A DNA stretch of 64,000 nucleotides from Clostridia bacterium (GTDB taxonomy: Bacteria; Bacillota; Clostridia; Oscillospirales; CAG-272), in NCBI GenBank assembly GCA_017461945.1, contig JAFTSB010000067.1, positions 62,001-126,000 on the forward strand, read 5' to 3'. Below the pieces are notes generated by a model that was not told the origin of the DNA, did not search any database, and saw only the letters and a list, made by a program, of their open reading frames with translations. Below are positions 50,765 through 60,937 of this stretch, one piece after another (positions within the stretch are counted from its first letter, which is position 1; every line of letters begins with the position of its first letter). Position numbers and translations under genes: made by a program.

Positions 50765-50803
50765 AAAAACAGAGGCACGACAAACAGTCGTGCCTCTGTT
50801 TTT
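50765..50803. terminator. bidirectional terminator
   Basis: 16-bp stem AAAAACAGAGGCACGA/TCGTGCCTCTGTTTTT with a 7-base loop, overlapping the stop of spoVFB. Confidence 0.9.
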
Positions 50804-51363
50804 TAACATTGAAACAATCGCTGATACTGCTTTCCGTTTAATGCCGCCTCTAATGTACCCGACAGCATCGAAAAATCCGCCACCAACGAATGGGGTTTCC
50901 CCTCCGGATCGTCCTGCTTCATGGGCACAAAATAAACGTTTTTTCGTGTGAGAAGCGTTCCGATATTTTTCAAATTAGCAGAAAGTGCATCATTAGAAGC
51001 AAGCGCAATTACCAAGGGGCGGTTGCTGCGCAAATGTGCCTTGGCAGCCATTGTTACCCCCGAATCCGTAATACCGTTGGCCATTTTGGCCAACGTGTTA
51101 CCGGTACAGGGACAAATAATCAAGGCCTCAAGAGGCACAGCAGGCCCCAACGGCTCCGCTCCCACAATATCGTGGATCAACTCCTTGCCTGTTAACTGCT
51201 TGACCTCATCCAAAACCTCTGCGGCTGGCGCAAATCGTGTATCAGTCGCATACACCGCTTCGCTAACAATTCCTTGCACCTCATATTTGTCCGTTAATCG
51301 CTCCAGCTCAACCAAAGCACGTCGGATCGTGCAAAAAGATCCGCACAATGCAAAACCGATCAT
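50803..51363 (-). CDS. spoVFB: dipicolinate synthase subunit B
   Basis: 186-aa flavoprotein-like subunit (DpaB) which with DpaA forms dipicolinic acid for the spore core. Marks: IGFALCGSFCTI at the start (nucleotide-binding loop), LIICPCTGNTLAKMANGITDS near 85 and the NRPLVIALASNDAL region. It starts four bases inside the end of spoVFA (ATGA). In Clostridia of this type DPA is made by SpoVF. Confidence 0.95.
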   Translation of the reverse strand: MIGFALCGSFCTIRRALVELERLTDKYEVQGIVSEAVYATDTRFAPAAEVLDEVKQLTGKELIHDIVGAEPLGPAVPLEALIICPCTGNTLAKMANGITDSGVTMAAKAHLRSNRPLVIALASNDALSANLKNIGTLLTRKNVYFVPMKQDDPEGKPHSLVADFSMLSGTLEAALNGKQYQRLFQC

Positions 51364-52241
51364 ATAATCCCCTCCCTCGTCAGCTCCTGTAAAACCGTTT
51401 CACCAATAATTTCTCCTGCTGTTGCAGGAGCATACTTACCGGGCAAGGACAGCGCCCATATAACCCGAATGTTACGGGCTGCCGCTGCATTACTATCTAC
51501 TCCACCCGGTGCAGAGGCTAAATCTATGATTAATGTTTGAGGCGAAACCGCCTGTAGCACCGAATCGGAGAAAAGCCAATACGGAACGGTGTTAAAAATC
51601 ACCGCTTGCCCCTTGGCTGCCTCCCGTATCGCGTCCTCTCCCGTCATCAATACCGTATGACAGCCTAACGCGCGCGCCGCCAAAATATCATTTTTCTTGC
51701 GTGCAGTCACCGTTACCCGGGCATCCATGGCTAAAAGCAATCGGATCAACGCCTTTGCCACACGGCCGTAACCAGTGACCATCACCGACATACCGGATAC
51801 CGTGCGCGGCATTTCTCGCATTAGAATAGAAACCGCTCCTTCAGCGGTGGGTAACGCATTTCTTTGCTGAAGCGCCTCGTTTTCAAAGTAATCTATCAAT
51901 GAAACATCCATTTCCCCGGCCATAGCCTTTAGCGACGGGCTGAACTTTCCTCCCAATACGATTCTTTTTGCGGCTATTTTAAAAACATCCTTGACAAGCG
52001 GTACTTCATAATCACTTTCCAGGGGCATATAAAGCCTTTGTCCGTCCGGAGATGCCGGCAGCGGCAAAATAATCGCAACCGCCCCCTTTGTGGTCTCTCT
52101 CCAATCATCATAATATGGAACTTCCCTCGGCATCTTTACTCCATATACCTGTACTTGAAAACCCTTTTGGGTCAAATATTCACACAACGCCGGCTGGCGA
52201 GCGTCTCCCCCCAAGACCGCAATAACTTGATTCAAGCTCAT
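51360..52241 (-). CDS. spoVFA: dipicolinate synthase subunit A
   Basis: 293 aa from the ATG at 52241 (GAGG eight bases upstream). Contains an N-terminal IAVLGGDARQ motif and a Rossmann NAD(P) site GYGRVAKALIRLL near 160-175. It converts the lysine-pathway intermediate to dipicolinate during sporulation with subunit B, expressed late in the mother cell. No lysine-pathway gene is adjacent. Confidence 0.95.
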   Translation of the reverse strand: MSLNQVIAVLGGDARQPALCEYLTQKGFQVQVYGVKMPREVPYYDDWRETTKGAVAIILPLPASPDGQRLYMPLESDYEVPLVKDVFKIAAKRIVLGGKFSPSLKAMAGEMDVSLIDYFENEALQQRNALPTAEGAVSILMREMPRTVSGMSVMVTGYGRVAKALIRLLLAMDARVTVTARKKNDILAARALGCHTVLMTGEDAIREAAKGQAVIFNTVPYWLFSDSVLQAVSPQTLIIDLASAPGGVDSNAAAARNIRVIWALSLPGKYAPATAGEIIGETVLQELTREGII

Positions 52242-52308
52242 GACATCATCCTCGCAACCTCGAAATCTGTTCAAATCCCCTGTGGGGTACGAACAAAATC
52301 TCTTTAAT

Positions 52309-52344
52309 AAAAGAAGGACGCAATCATTTTTGCGTCCTTCTTTT
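52309..52344. terminator. intrinsic terminator
   Basis: AAAAGAAGGACGCAA/TTGCGTCCTTCTTTT stem with an AT loop, between birA (minus strand, upstream of the hairpin) and spoVFA; it ends the polC-birA transcript. Confidence 0.88.
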
Positions 52345-52351
52345 TTCCTAT

Positions 52352-53083
52352 TTACAGATTATGTCGGTTTTGGTAGTTTTGCGCCGGTCGCAACGAAATT
52401 TCGCCGCCATGCAGTGCCTCGGTTCCTCCGCCCGGGCAGGACAGCAACAAAGCGCCATCCTCTAAAATATCAACGGCTACACCGTGACGGACCTTATCCC
52501 CCTCGATAGCCATCACATTCTCGCCCAGAAAAGTGCAGTATTCGCGATAATAAGGCAACCAAGCTTTGCTGCGGATGATCTGCTCATATTCAGCCAACTC
52601 GGCCAAAATTGCGCCGATCAATGCGGTGCGATCCTCGCACGGGATACACGTGGCAATATGCCAAAGCTCGGGAGGAAAATCCACATCGGCGGTATTGATA
52701 CCAATACCTACCACAACAAAGGGACGGCCGTTTTTATCCTTACCGGACTCGGCAAGAATACCACAGATTTTTCTGCCCCCCAGCAACAGATCATTGACCC
52801 ATTTGATATCGGTCAAAACACCGGTAACGGCAGCTAATGCTCGATGTACGGCAACCGCAACCACAGGCGTAATGGAACCATATTGTGTCAAAGGCAGCGA
52901 GGGGCGCAAAACGGTGCTGAAATACGTTCCACCTTTGGGCGAAAAAAAGCTACGGTCCAGGCGCCCTCTGCCGGCACTTTGGGATGCGGCGATCACCGTA
53001 TAAAATTCTTCTGCTCCTTCGCGAGCGGCCAATATAGCCGTTTGATTGGTTGAAGGAAGCGAATCATAAAAATGTAGCTCCAT
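52352..53083 (-). CDS. birA: biotin-[acetyl-CoA-carboxylase] ligase, monofunctional
   Basis: 243 aa from the ATG at 53083. It starts directly at the catalytic domain (YDSLPSTNQTA), with the biotinyl-AMP loop SAGRGRLDRSFFSP near 40-53, IKWVNDLLLGGRKICGILAE near 95-115 and VVGIGIN near 128, plus a short C-terminal SH3-like domain. The N-terminal HTH of the regulatory BirA type is absent, so this is a group I ligase without repressor function. Its ribosome site overlaps the polC stop. Confidence 0.94.
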   Translation of the reverse strand: MELHFYDSLPSTNQTAILAAREGAEEFYTVIAASQSAGRGRLDRSFFSPKGGTYFSTVLRPSLPLTQYGSITPVVAVAVHRALAAVTGVLTDIKWVNDLLLGGRKICGILAESGKDKNGRPFVVVGIGINTADVDFPPELWHIATCIPCEDRTALIGAILAELAEYEQIIRSKAWLPYYREYCTFLGENVMAIEGDKVRHGVAVDILEDGALLLSCPGGGTEALHGGEISLRPAQNYQNRHNL

Positions 53084-53091
53084 TTCGCACC

Positions 53092-56000
53092 TCAAAACAT
53101 GGATAATTGGTCAGTTTCGTTGATATTATCCAACACGCCGGCTGCACGAAGTCTTTCCACCACGCTTTTGTTCAGACCTGCACGGATCTGCAGATCTTCG
53201 ATGGAGAAAAACGGTTCTTCTTCTCGGGCCTTGATAATGCTTTCTGCCGCATTTTCACCCACGCCCTCCAAGGCAGAAAACGGCATGCGAATGGCTCCGT
53301 TTTCGGGCAGGAAGGCTCTTGCATCCGATTTTTCCAGATCAATGGGTAAAAAGCGTAAGCGACGTGCCATGGCCTCGTTAATCAATTTCAAGGTGGGCAC
53401 CGATGCCTGCTCTTTCGGCGAAGCCTCTTTTCCGCGCTTTTCAATATCCTTAATAGTCGCCACTACACGGGATTTTCCACCCATAACGATCTCGGCATCA
53501 AAGCCGCCGGGCGCCACGGTAAACATGGCACAATAGAACGCAACGGGCATATGCACCTTATACCATCCCAAACGAATAGCAGACATTACATAAGCAGCAG
53601 CGTGTGCCTTGGGGAACATATATTTGATCTTCTTGCAAGAGCCAATATACCATTCCGGCACGTTGTGCTCTCGCATCTCGGCTTCCCATTCGGGAGTAAG
53701 ACCCTTACCCTTTCGCACGGACTCCATGATCTTAAAGGCGTGTGCATTTTCAACACCATAACGGATCAAGTCGTTCATAATGTTGTCACGACATCCGATA
53801 ACGTGAGAAATATCACAAATACCATCTTTGATCAGATCCTGGGCATTTCCTGTCCAAACGTCGGTGCCGTGAGAAAGTCCCGAGATCTGCAACAGATCCG
53901 CAAAGGAACGGGGCTTGGCCTCCTCCACCATCTTCATAACAAAATGTGTGCCAAACTCGGGCAAGCCGTAGGTGCCCAGCTGGGCATCGATATCCTCGGG
54001 AGAAATTCCCAAAGGCTTGGTGGAAAGAAACAGATCGTAAACCTCGCGAGCGTTCATCGGAACATCCATTACACTGGTATCGGAAAAACGCTCGATCCAC
54101 TTGTATTTGGTCGGAATATCGTGTCCAAGCTCGTCCAGCTTTAGCAAGGTATCGTGCAAATATTCAAAAGTGAAATGGGTGGTCACGATGTCGGAGTTGG
54201 GATCATCTGCAGGGTGCTGTACCGGGCAGAAATCATAGATCTCGTATTCCTTGGGCACAACCACGATACCGCCGGGGTGCTGGCCGGTGGAGCGCTTGAC
54301 GCCCACGCAATGTGCGGCCAAACGGTTCATTTCGGCACGTGGGATCGAAAGCTTTTTCTCCTCCAGATATTTAAGTACAAATCCAAAAGCGGTTTTATCG
54401 GCAATACCGCCGATGGTACCAGCGCGGAATACGTTTTCGGCGCCGAACAGCTCCTCAGTATATTTGTGTACGCGCCCCTGTACTTCGCCTGAAAAATTCA
54501 GGTCAATATCCGGGGATTTATCACCGTAAAAGCCCAAAAAGGTTTCAAAAGGAATGTCGTGGCCATCGTTGTTCATCTTGGTGCCGCAGACGGGGCAATT
54601 TTTATCGGGCAGATCAAAACCAGAGCCAATATGCTCGGGTACATCAAATTCATTGTGTCGGCACTTGGGGCACCAATAGTGGGGCGGCAGAGGGTTCACC
54701 TCCGAAATACCCGCCATAGAGGCAACAAACGAAGAACCCACCGAGCCACGGGAGCCAACAAGATAACCTTGGCTCTCGCTATACCACACCAGCTTTTGCG
54801 CGATCATATACAGCACGGCAAAGCCATTTTTAATAATAGAAGTCAGCTCCTTGTCCAGACGCTTTTCTACGATCTCGGGCAAAGGATCTCCGTACATCGA
54901 TTTGGCGCGATCATAGCAAATTCGCTGCAGATCCTCCTCTGCTCCCTCCATATTGGGTGTAAAGGTGCCTTTGGGGAACGGGCGGATATCACTATCGATC
55001 TGGTCGTTGATGGCATTGGTATTGGTCACCACCACCTCATAGGCCTTCTCCTCTCCCAGATAGGAGAATTCCTGCAACATTTCCTCGGTGGTGCGGTAAT
55101 AAAGATGAGAGTCCTTATCCTCGTTTTTAAATTTAACGCTGACAAGCACCTTTCGAAAGATCTCATCCTCATCCTCGGCAAAATGCGCGTCGCAGGTTGC
55201 TACCACAGGGATACCCAGCTTGTCTCCAAGAGCCACCACGCGGCGGTTCAGATTGCGAAGTCCTTCTTCATCAGCCATCAGCCCCTTGTCGATCATAAAG
55301 CGGTTATTACTGATGGGTTGGATCTCCAAATAGTCGTAAAATTTAGCAATTTCCTCAATTTCACTCTCGGGCTTGTTATCCAGCATTGCCGTGATCAATT
55401 CTCCGGCTTCGCACGCAGAACCAATGATCAAGCCCTCGCGGTGCTTTTCCAGCACGGTTTTGGGCACGCGCGGCACTTTTCGGAAATATTTCAAATAGCC
55501 AAAGGACACCAGCTTGTACAAATTTTTCAGGCCGATTTTATTTTTTACCAAAATGATCTGGTGATAAGTAGGCAAACGCAAGGCATCCGCAGAAGCGCTC
55601 ATTTCATTTTTTAAATCCTTGAAATTGCGCAACTCCATCTTTTGCATCTTTTCCTGCATCTTAAAATAGATTATTGCCAACATTTCGGCATCGTCGCAGG
55701 CACGATGATGATTAAAATCGCCCAGATTAAAGTATTTGGCCAAAGCATCCAGCTTGTGGCTTTTCAGATCTTTGTTTAAATGTCTGGAAAGCGCCACGGT
55801 ATCAAGATAGGCATTTTCAAAAGGAATTGCGTTGCGCTTTGCCGCCTCGCGAATAAAACCGACGTCAAAATCGGCATTGTGCGCAATCAAAAGACGATCC
55901 CCGACAAATGCAAGAAATTCGGGCAGAACTGTGGCAATGACAGGGGCATCTTTTACCATATCATCGGTAATAGAGGTGAGTCTTGTGATCTCCTCCGGGA

Positions 56001-57507
56001 TCGGCATTTCGGGGTTGACAAAGGTATTATATCGCTCCAGCACTTCCCCATTTTTCACTTTGACTGCACCGATTTCCGTAATACCGCAAGTGGTGTTGGA
56101 AAGACCGGTGGTCTCAATATCAAACACGACAAATTCGTCCTCAAAGCCACCGTTGTAAACGCCATTCAGGGCGCTGGCGGTATCGTTGACAAAATAGGCC
56201 TCCATACCGTAAATCACCTTTTGGCCGATCTTTTCGGAGGTAAGCATCGCATCCTGATAGCCCTGCACATTGCCGTGATCGGTAATAGCAACGGCAGGAT
56301 GCCCCCAAGCCTTTGCCATTTTAACCGCCTGATCCGGCGGAATCAGCGCGTCCATATTGGACATAGTTGTGTGCAAATGCAGCTCCACGCGCTTAACGGG
56401 GGCATGATCTACACGACCGATTCGTTTGATCGCGGCAATATCGCTATAATAAAACGTAACATCGGTATCCACCACATCCTTGTGGATATCGTGCTTGGCA
56501 TATCCCTTCATAGCGATAGCTGCGCCATCCTTGACCACAGCCGACAGTGCCTTGGCATCCTCGGCCTCTAAGGAAAACTTTTTGACCATAATAGAACTAT
56601 TGCCATCGGTCACGCCAAAGTTAATATTGAATTTGTCTCCTGTGCGATTGGTATCCTGCGTATAGCCAAACACTTCACCCACGATAACCACATTGCGCAT
56701 CTGACGATCTACACGGGCAATGGGAACAGGCTTGATCTCAAAGCTGCCGCCAATGGCAAACTCCGGTGCGGAAATGTCATATTGTCGGCTACCAATGCGA
56801 CAAATGCCTTCCTCAATTTCGGCATCGCCGATCTCCCCCATCAAGCTCATCAACCGCTTAACGTCGGGGTCCTGCTCCTGCACAGCTGCCGGAGTGGCAG
56901 ACTCGCTGGGGCCAAAGGAACGGCGCTCCTGCGCTCGCTCATATTCCGCGCTGCTCTGCTTTAGCTTGGCATCCCATTCAGCCAACTCTGTTTCGGTATC
57001 TCGAAAGGAATAGGAAGCGGCCAGCTCCGGAGAATGTACGATGCTGACTTTTACCGAAAGGCCAAATTCACTGCGAATGATTCCCTCGATCACCTCAGGA
57101 GTCTTTCCGACCTCCATTAAAAGCAGGCTTTCGCTGACGTAAGGCATTTCAATGATGAGCCGGTTCCCCTCCAGCGTACCGCGATAAGAATAAAAAAATC
57201 CTCTGGCCACAATGCCAATGCGTTGGGTTTCCTCCAAAAGCTCTGGGATGTATCCTTGCGTAAACAAATGAGAGGGATATTTGGGGAGAATGCGAACGTG
57301 GTTAAGCTCATACGCTTTGGCAATTTCTGCCTCTACAGTATATAGTGTTCTTTTTTCAATCAATTCGGGAAAAGCGGCGCTGACCTCGATCATTCGCCGC
57401 TCTTTATCCGCACGCAAATGAATGTCGGTGGCTTTTTGCATCCACTCGGCATTTCTGGTGCTGGGTTCGTATTTGGAAAATATTTCTAAAAGGGTTTTTC
57501 CCGCCAT
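53092..57507 (-). CDS. polC: DNA polymerase III PolC, Gram-positive type
   Basis: Replicative polymerase with built-in proofreading, 1471 aa. An N-terminal OB region leads to a PHP domain (VELHLHTTMSNMDALI near 385), an inserted DEDD exonuclease (VVFDIETTGLSN near 468; AHNADFDVGF near 555), the rest of PHP, a polymerase core with the PDIDLNFSG motif near 1005 and a four-Cys zinc motif (CPKCRH...CPVCG near 955-985), and C-terminal helix-hairpin-helix (LEGVGENAAESII). This inserted-exonuclease arrangement defines PolC and places the host among low-GC-type Firmicutes. Follows ispG as in Bacillus. Confidence 0.98.
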   Translation of the reverse strand: MAGKTLLEIFSKYEPSTRNAEWMQKATDIHLRADKERRMIEVSAAFPELIEKRTLYTVEAEIAKAYELNHVRILPKYPSHLFTQGYIPELLEETQRIGIVARGFFYSYRGTLEGNRLIIEMPYVSESLLLMEVGKTPEVIEGIIRSEFGLSVKVSIVHSPELAASYSFRDTETELAEWDAKLKQSSAEYERAQERRSFGPSESATPAAVQEQDPDVKRLMSLMGEIGDAEIEEGICRIGSRQYDISAPEFAIGGSFEIKPVPIARVDRQMRNVVIVGEVFGYTQDTNRTGDKFNINFGVTDGNSSIMVKKFSLEAEDAKALSAVVKDGAAIAMKGYAKHDIHKDVVDTDVTFYYSDIAAIKRIGRVDHAPVKRVELHLHTTMSNMDALIPPDQAVKMAKAWGHPAVAITDHGNVQGYQDAMLTSEKIGQKVIYGMEAYFVNDTASALNGVYNGGFEDEFVVFDIETTGLSNTTCGITEIGAVKVKNGEVLERYNTFVNPEMPIPEEITRLTSITDDMVKDAPVIATVLPEFLAFVGDRLLIAHNADFDVGFIREAAKRNAIPFENAYLDTVALSRHLNKDLKSHKLDALAKYFNLGDFNHHRACDDAEMLAIIYFKMQEKMQKMELRNFKDLKNEMSASADALRLPTYHQIILVKNKIGLKNLYKLVSFGYLKYFRKVPRVPKTVLEKHREGLIIGSACEAGELITAMLDNKPESEIEEIAKFYDYLEIQPISNNRFMIDKGLMADEEGLRNLNRRVVALGDKLGIPVVATCDAHFAEDEDEIFRKVLVSVKFKNEDKDSHLYYRTTEEMLQEFSYLGEEKAYEVVVTNTNAINDQIDSDIRPFPKGTFTPNMEGAEEDLQRICYDRAKSMYGDPLPEIVEKRLDKELTSIIKNGFAVLYMIAQKLVWYSESQGYLVGSRGSVGSSFVASMAGISEVNPLPPHYWCPKCRHNEFDVPEHIGSGFDLPDKNCPVCGTKMNNDGHDIPFETFLGFYGDKSPDIDLNFSGEVQGRVHKYTEELFGAENVFRAGTIGGIADKTAFGFVLKYLEEKKLSIPRAEMNRLAAHCVGVKRSTGQHPGGIVVVPKEYEIYDFCPVQHPADDPNSDIVTTHFTFEYLHDTLLKLDELGHDIPTKYKWIERFSDTSVMDVPMNAREVYDLFLSTKPLGISPEDIDAQLGTYGLPEFGTHFVMKMVEEAKPRSFADLLQISGLSHGTDVWTGNAQDLIKDGICDISHVIGCRDNIMNDLIRYGVENAHAFKIMESVRKGKGLTPEWEAEMREHNVPEWYIGSCKKIKYMFPKAHAAAYVMSAIRLGWYKVHMPVAFYCAMFTVAPGGFDAEIVMGGKSRVVATIKDIEKRGKEASPKEQASVPTLKLINEAMARRLRFLPIDLEKSDARAFLPENGAIRMPFSALEGVGENAAESIIKAREEEPFFSIEDLQIRAGLNKSVVERLRAAGVLDNINETDQLSMF

Positions 57508-57540
57508 TCCTTGTCTCCTTGAGGCGGGTTCCCCCGCCGT

Positions 57541-58629
57541 TTACATGGTTTCTTTGATTTTTTTCAATTCGCCGATCAATACCGAGATCACATCACCTTC
57601 GGAAATCTTGCGAATAATCCTTCCTTTGGCAATCAGCAATGCTTCTCCATCGCCACCACAAATACCAATATCTGCTTCACGCGCTTCACCCGGTCCGTTA
57701 ACCGCACAACCCATCAGCGCCACACGCAAAGGCAGATCATCTAATTTCTCCCGTTTAACCGCTTCGTCAAACTGTCTTGACAATGCAATCAGATCAATTT
57801 TGGTGCGACCGCAGGTGGGGCAACTGACAATATTAAGGCCAGCTTGTCCTTCGATGGACAACGCCGACAGAATGCGTTTGGCGGCGCCGATCTCCTCTAC
57901 CGGATTGGCCGTGAGTGACACACGGATGGTATCGCCGATACCGTCGGCTAACAGCGCTCCAATGCCGATGGCGCTTTTGATGCTACCCATTTCTACGCCA
58001 CCAGCCTCGGTTACGCCAAGGTGAAGCGGATAATCGGTGCAAGCGGCCAGCGCGCGGTTGGCGGCAATCATTGTGGAGACCTCCGAGGCCTTGATGGAGA
58101 TCACAGTGTCATAAAAATCAAACTTTTCAAGCAATCTGGCGTGATACAACGCACTTTCCACCAATGCATCCGCCGTTGGTACGCCATGTTTTTCTAAAAT
58201 ATGCTTCTCAAGCGAGCCGCCGTTCACACCGATGCGAATAGGCACGCCATTATCCTTGCAGGCCTGTACCACAGCGCGAACATTTTCCTCGCCACCGATA
58301 TTGCCGGGATTGATGCGAATTTTATCTACGCCCTGCGCAACACACGCCAAGGCCACACGGTAATTGAAATGAATATCCGCCACCAAAGGAATTTGCACTC
58401 CTGCGTGCTTTATGGCGGAAATCGTAAGCGCCGCCGTCTCATCGGGAACGGTCAACCGCACCACATCACAACCTGCGGCCTCCAGCGCGCGTACCTGCGC
58501 CAAGGTAGCCGCAACGTCGTGCGTGTCAGTATTGGTCATAGATTGAATGGCAATAGGGGCGTCGCCACCAATGCCAATCCTGCCCACCTTGACGCTTCGC
58601 GTCCGGCGGCGAATATTCTGGTATTTCAT
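57541..58629 (-). CDS. ispG: 4-hydroxy-3-methylbut-2-enyl-diphosphate synthase
   Basis: 362 aa from the ATG at 58629, which overlaps the rseP stop (ATGA). IspG/GcpE reduces MEcPP to HMBPP in the MEP isoprenoid pathway. The C-terminal [4Fe-4S] site is seen as SCPTCGRTKID near 262 and CAVNGPGEA near 305. Together with dxr and uppS in the same run it shows that isoprenoids are made by the MEP route. Confidence 0.97.
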   Translation of the reverse strand: MKYQNIRRRTRSVKVGRIGIGGDAPIAIQSMTNTDTHDVAATLAQVRALEAAGCDVVRLTVPDETAALTISAIKHAGVQIPLVADIHFNYRVALACVAQGVDKIRINPGNIGGEENVRAVVQACKDNGVPIRIGVNGGSLEKHILEKHGVPTADALVESALYHARLLEKFDFYDTVISIKASEVSTMIAANRALAACTDYPLHLGVTEAGGVEMGSIKSAIGIGALLADGIGDTIRVSLTANPVEEIGAAKRILSALSIEGQAGLNIVSCPTCGRTKIDLIALSRQFDEAVKREKLDDLPLRVALMGCAVNGPGEAREADIGICGGDGEALLIAKGRIIRKISEGDVISVLIGELKKIKETM

Positions 58630-59762
58630 CGCGCAAATAATCCTGCTATATCCTTGCACGCCACAAGGATCATAATGCCAAACAGCAACAACATCCCTGC
58701 GAAATGGATATACCCTTCTACATTTTTGTTAATTGGGCGGCGAATCACCGCTTCGATCAAAAGGAACAGGAGTCGGCCGCCGTCCAAAGCAGGAATCGGC
58801 AACAAATTGAAGACTCCCAGATTGATGGTAATAACGATCACCAAATACAAAAAATTATCAAGACCGCTCTTTGCCGCCTCACCCATCGTTTCTGTAATGC
58901 CAATGGGGCCGGAAACAGCATTCATTCCAAAGCGACCGCGCAGCAGATCAAACAGCTGATCATAGATCATTTTTACCGTAGAAACCGAACGGAACCACGT
59001 ATGCTTCATCAGATTGCCAAAGCTACGCTCCTCGGCATACACGCGAAAATCGGGAGAACCAAAGGAAATTCCCTCCGCCTCCATTCCCGGGAACAAAATA
59101 TCATTTAATTCCACACGCTCGCCGTTGCGCTCTACTGTCAGATCCACGGCCTCATATCCACGATTCATGACCTCGTAGATCAACTCATTGCCGGTATGAA
59201 CGCGCGTACCGTTAACGTGTGTAACCACATCGCCGATCTGCAAACCATAGTTGGGGCTGGTGGCACCTTCGTTGAAAGCACCAATGGTGTTAGAAGCCAA
59301 AACGGGCGTATTCAAAACCAAAATCAGCATCAACAAAAAGCCGAGCACGATATTCATCACTGCACCGGCAACGACCACAAGAATACGCTTCCAGACATTT
59401 TTGTTGCCAAAGGAGGCGGGAGAATCCGATTCCTCGTCCTCGCCCACCATGCTAACGTAACCGCCAATGGGCAGCGCGCGCAAAGAATATACGGTGACAC
59501 GCTCCTCCTCTTCCTCCTCTTCTTCGGTGGAATCAAGAGGATCACCGTTTTCGTCGATCATAATGGGGGGAAACTCCTTTTTAGGACTTTTTTCCCATTT
59601 CTTTTTCCCCTTCCAAGAGAAAATTTTGGGCCCCATACCAATTGAAAATTCACGAATACCGACACCAAAGGCTCTCGCCACCAAAAAATGGCCCAGCTCG
59701 TGAATTAAAACCAGCACACCGAATACAAACAGTGCCAGCAAAACATAAAGGGTGGTTATCAT
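58626..59762 (-). CDS. rseP: RIP metalloprotease RseP/RasP
   Basis: 378-aa site-2 intramembrane protease from the ATG at 59762 (AGGAG eight bases before). Zinc motif HELGH (residues about 19-23) in the first span, a central PDZ domain (about 170-255), and the LDGG motif (IPALDGGRLLFLL near 325) in a late span. An acidic insert (DSTEEEEEEEERV near 80-92) is unusual but lies in the cytosolic loop. It cleaves anti-sigma factors and signal-peptide remnants. Confidence 0.95.
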   Translation of the reverse strand: MITTLYVLLALFVFGVLVLIHELGHFLVARAFGVGIREFSIGMGPKIFSWKGKKKWEKSPKKEFPPIMIDENGDPLDSTEEEEEEEERVTVYSLRALPIGGYVSMVGEDEESDSPASFGNKNVWKRILVVVAGAVMNIVLGFLLMLILVLNTPVLASNTIGAFNEGATSPNYGLQIGDVVTHVNGTRVHTGNELIYEVMNRGYEAVDLTVERNGERVELNDILFPGMEAEGISFGSPDFRVYAEERSFGNLMKHTWFRSVSTVKMIYDQLFDLLRGRFGMNAVSGPIGITETMGEAAKSGLDNFLYLVIVITINLGVFNLLPIPALDGGRLLFLLIEAVIRRPINKNVEGYIHFAGMLLLFGIMILVACKDIAGLFAR

Positions 59763-59778
59763 ACAAAATTCTCCTAAA

Positions 59779-60936
59779 TTACATTCTTGCCGCGGCGCGT
59801 TCTCTCGCCTCGCGGTCGGCGTCAAGAATCTCGGAAAGCGTATGGGCCTCTTTCGCCTTTGGCATATCATCGATTACCTTTAGCACGGTATCAAAGATCT
59901 GTAACAAAGAAATACGACGATCCAGAAAAGCCCCAACCGCCACTTCATTGGCGGCATTCAGTACTGCAGGCACGCCGCCGCCCGCCAAAAAGGCGCGACG
60001 CGCTGCGCCAAGCAAGGGAAAGGTCTGCTCATCCGGCGCATAAAAGCTCATTTTGCCCAGCGAAATCAAATCAAGAGGCGGAATAACAGCGGGAGTGCGA
60101 TGGGGAGCGGTCAGCGCATATTGAACGCAAAACCGCATATCGGGCACAGACATCTGGGCGATCACGCTATTATCAATGTATTCGACCATAGAATGAATTA
60201 TACTTTCCCGATGCACCACCACATCGATTTGATCGGCACTCACATCAAACAAATGGGCAGCCTCGATCATCTCAAAGCCCTTGTTCATGAGCGTAGCGGA
60301 ATCCACTGTGATCTTAGCGCCCATACTCCAAGTAGGATGGGCCAAGGCATCGTCCACCGTCAGACCCTCCAGCTCCTTGGTTTTCTTGCCAAAAAAAGGT
60401 CCTCCCGAGCAGGTCAAAATCAACTTTTTGATCTCCTCGTGTCTGCCGGAGCGTAGTGCTTGGAAAATGGCGCAGTGCTCACTATCTACAGGCGTAATTC
60501 GTGTTCCCTTTTGACGGGCGGCGCTCATTACAATTTCGCCTGCCACAACCAAGGATTCTTTATTAGCCAACGCCAGATTCTTGCCGGACTCGATCACAGT
60601 CAGGGTGGGAATCAGACCCGCTTCACCCAAAATAGAGTTGACGGCAAACGCCGCATCACTCTCGCGGATCATTTCCAGCAACCCCTCTGCCCCGCCTTTC
60701 ACGCAAATGGGGGTATCGGCAAGTGCCGCGCGCAGTTCGCGCGCGGCACTCTCGTCCGTCATTGCCACAGTTTTAACATGAAAGGCGCGCGCCTGCTCTG
60801 CCACGCGCTTCCAATTTCGGTGGGCGCTAAGGCCGCGCACCGAAATGCCGCACTGTGCGGCCACATCCAAAGCCTGCTCTCCAACCGAACCGGTGGAACC
60901 CAGAACCAGAATGCTGGGAAATTTCGTTTGAATCAT
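59779..60936 (-). CDS. dxr: 1-deoxy-D-xylulose 5-phosphate reductoisomerase
   Basis: 385 aa, first committed step of the MEP pathway. NADPH motif GSTGSVGEQALDV near 12-24, ANKESLVVAGEIV near 124, metal-site TPVDSEHCAIFQAL near 147 and the flexible loop HPTWSMGAKITVDSAT near 205. It lies between cdsA and rseP as in the canonical order. Confidence 0.97.
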   Translation of the reverse strand: MIQTKFPSILVLGSTGSVGEQALDVAAQCGISVRGLSAHRNWKRVAEQARAFHVKTVAMTDESAARELRAALADTPICVKGGAEGLLEMIRESDAAFAVNSILGEAGLIPTLTVIESGKNLALANKESLVVAGEIVMSAARQKGTRITPVDSEHCAIFQALRSGRHEEIKKLILTCSGGPFFGKKTKELEGLTVDDALAHPTWSMGAKITVDSATLMNKGFEMIEAAHLFDVSADQIDVVVHRESIIHSMVEYIDNSVIAQMSVPDMRFCVQYALTAPHRTPAVIPPLDLISLGKMSFYAPDEQTFPLLGAARRAFLAGGGVPAVLNAANEVAVGAFLDRRISLLQIFDTVLKVIDDMPKAKEAHTLSEILDADREARERAAARM

Positions 60937-60937
60937 A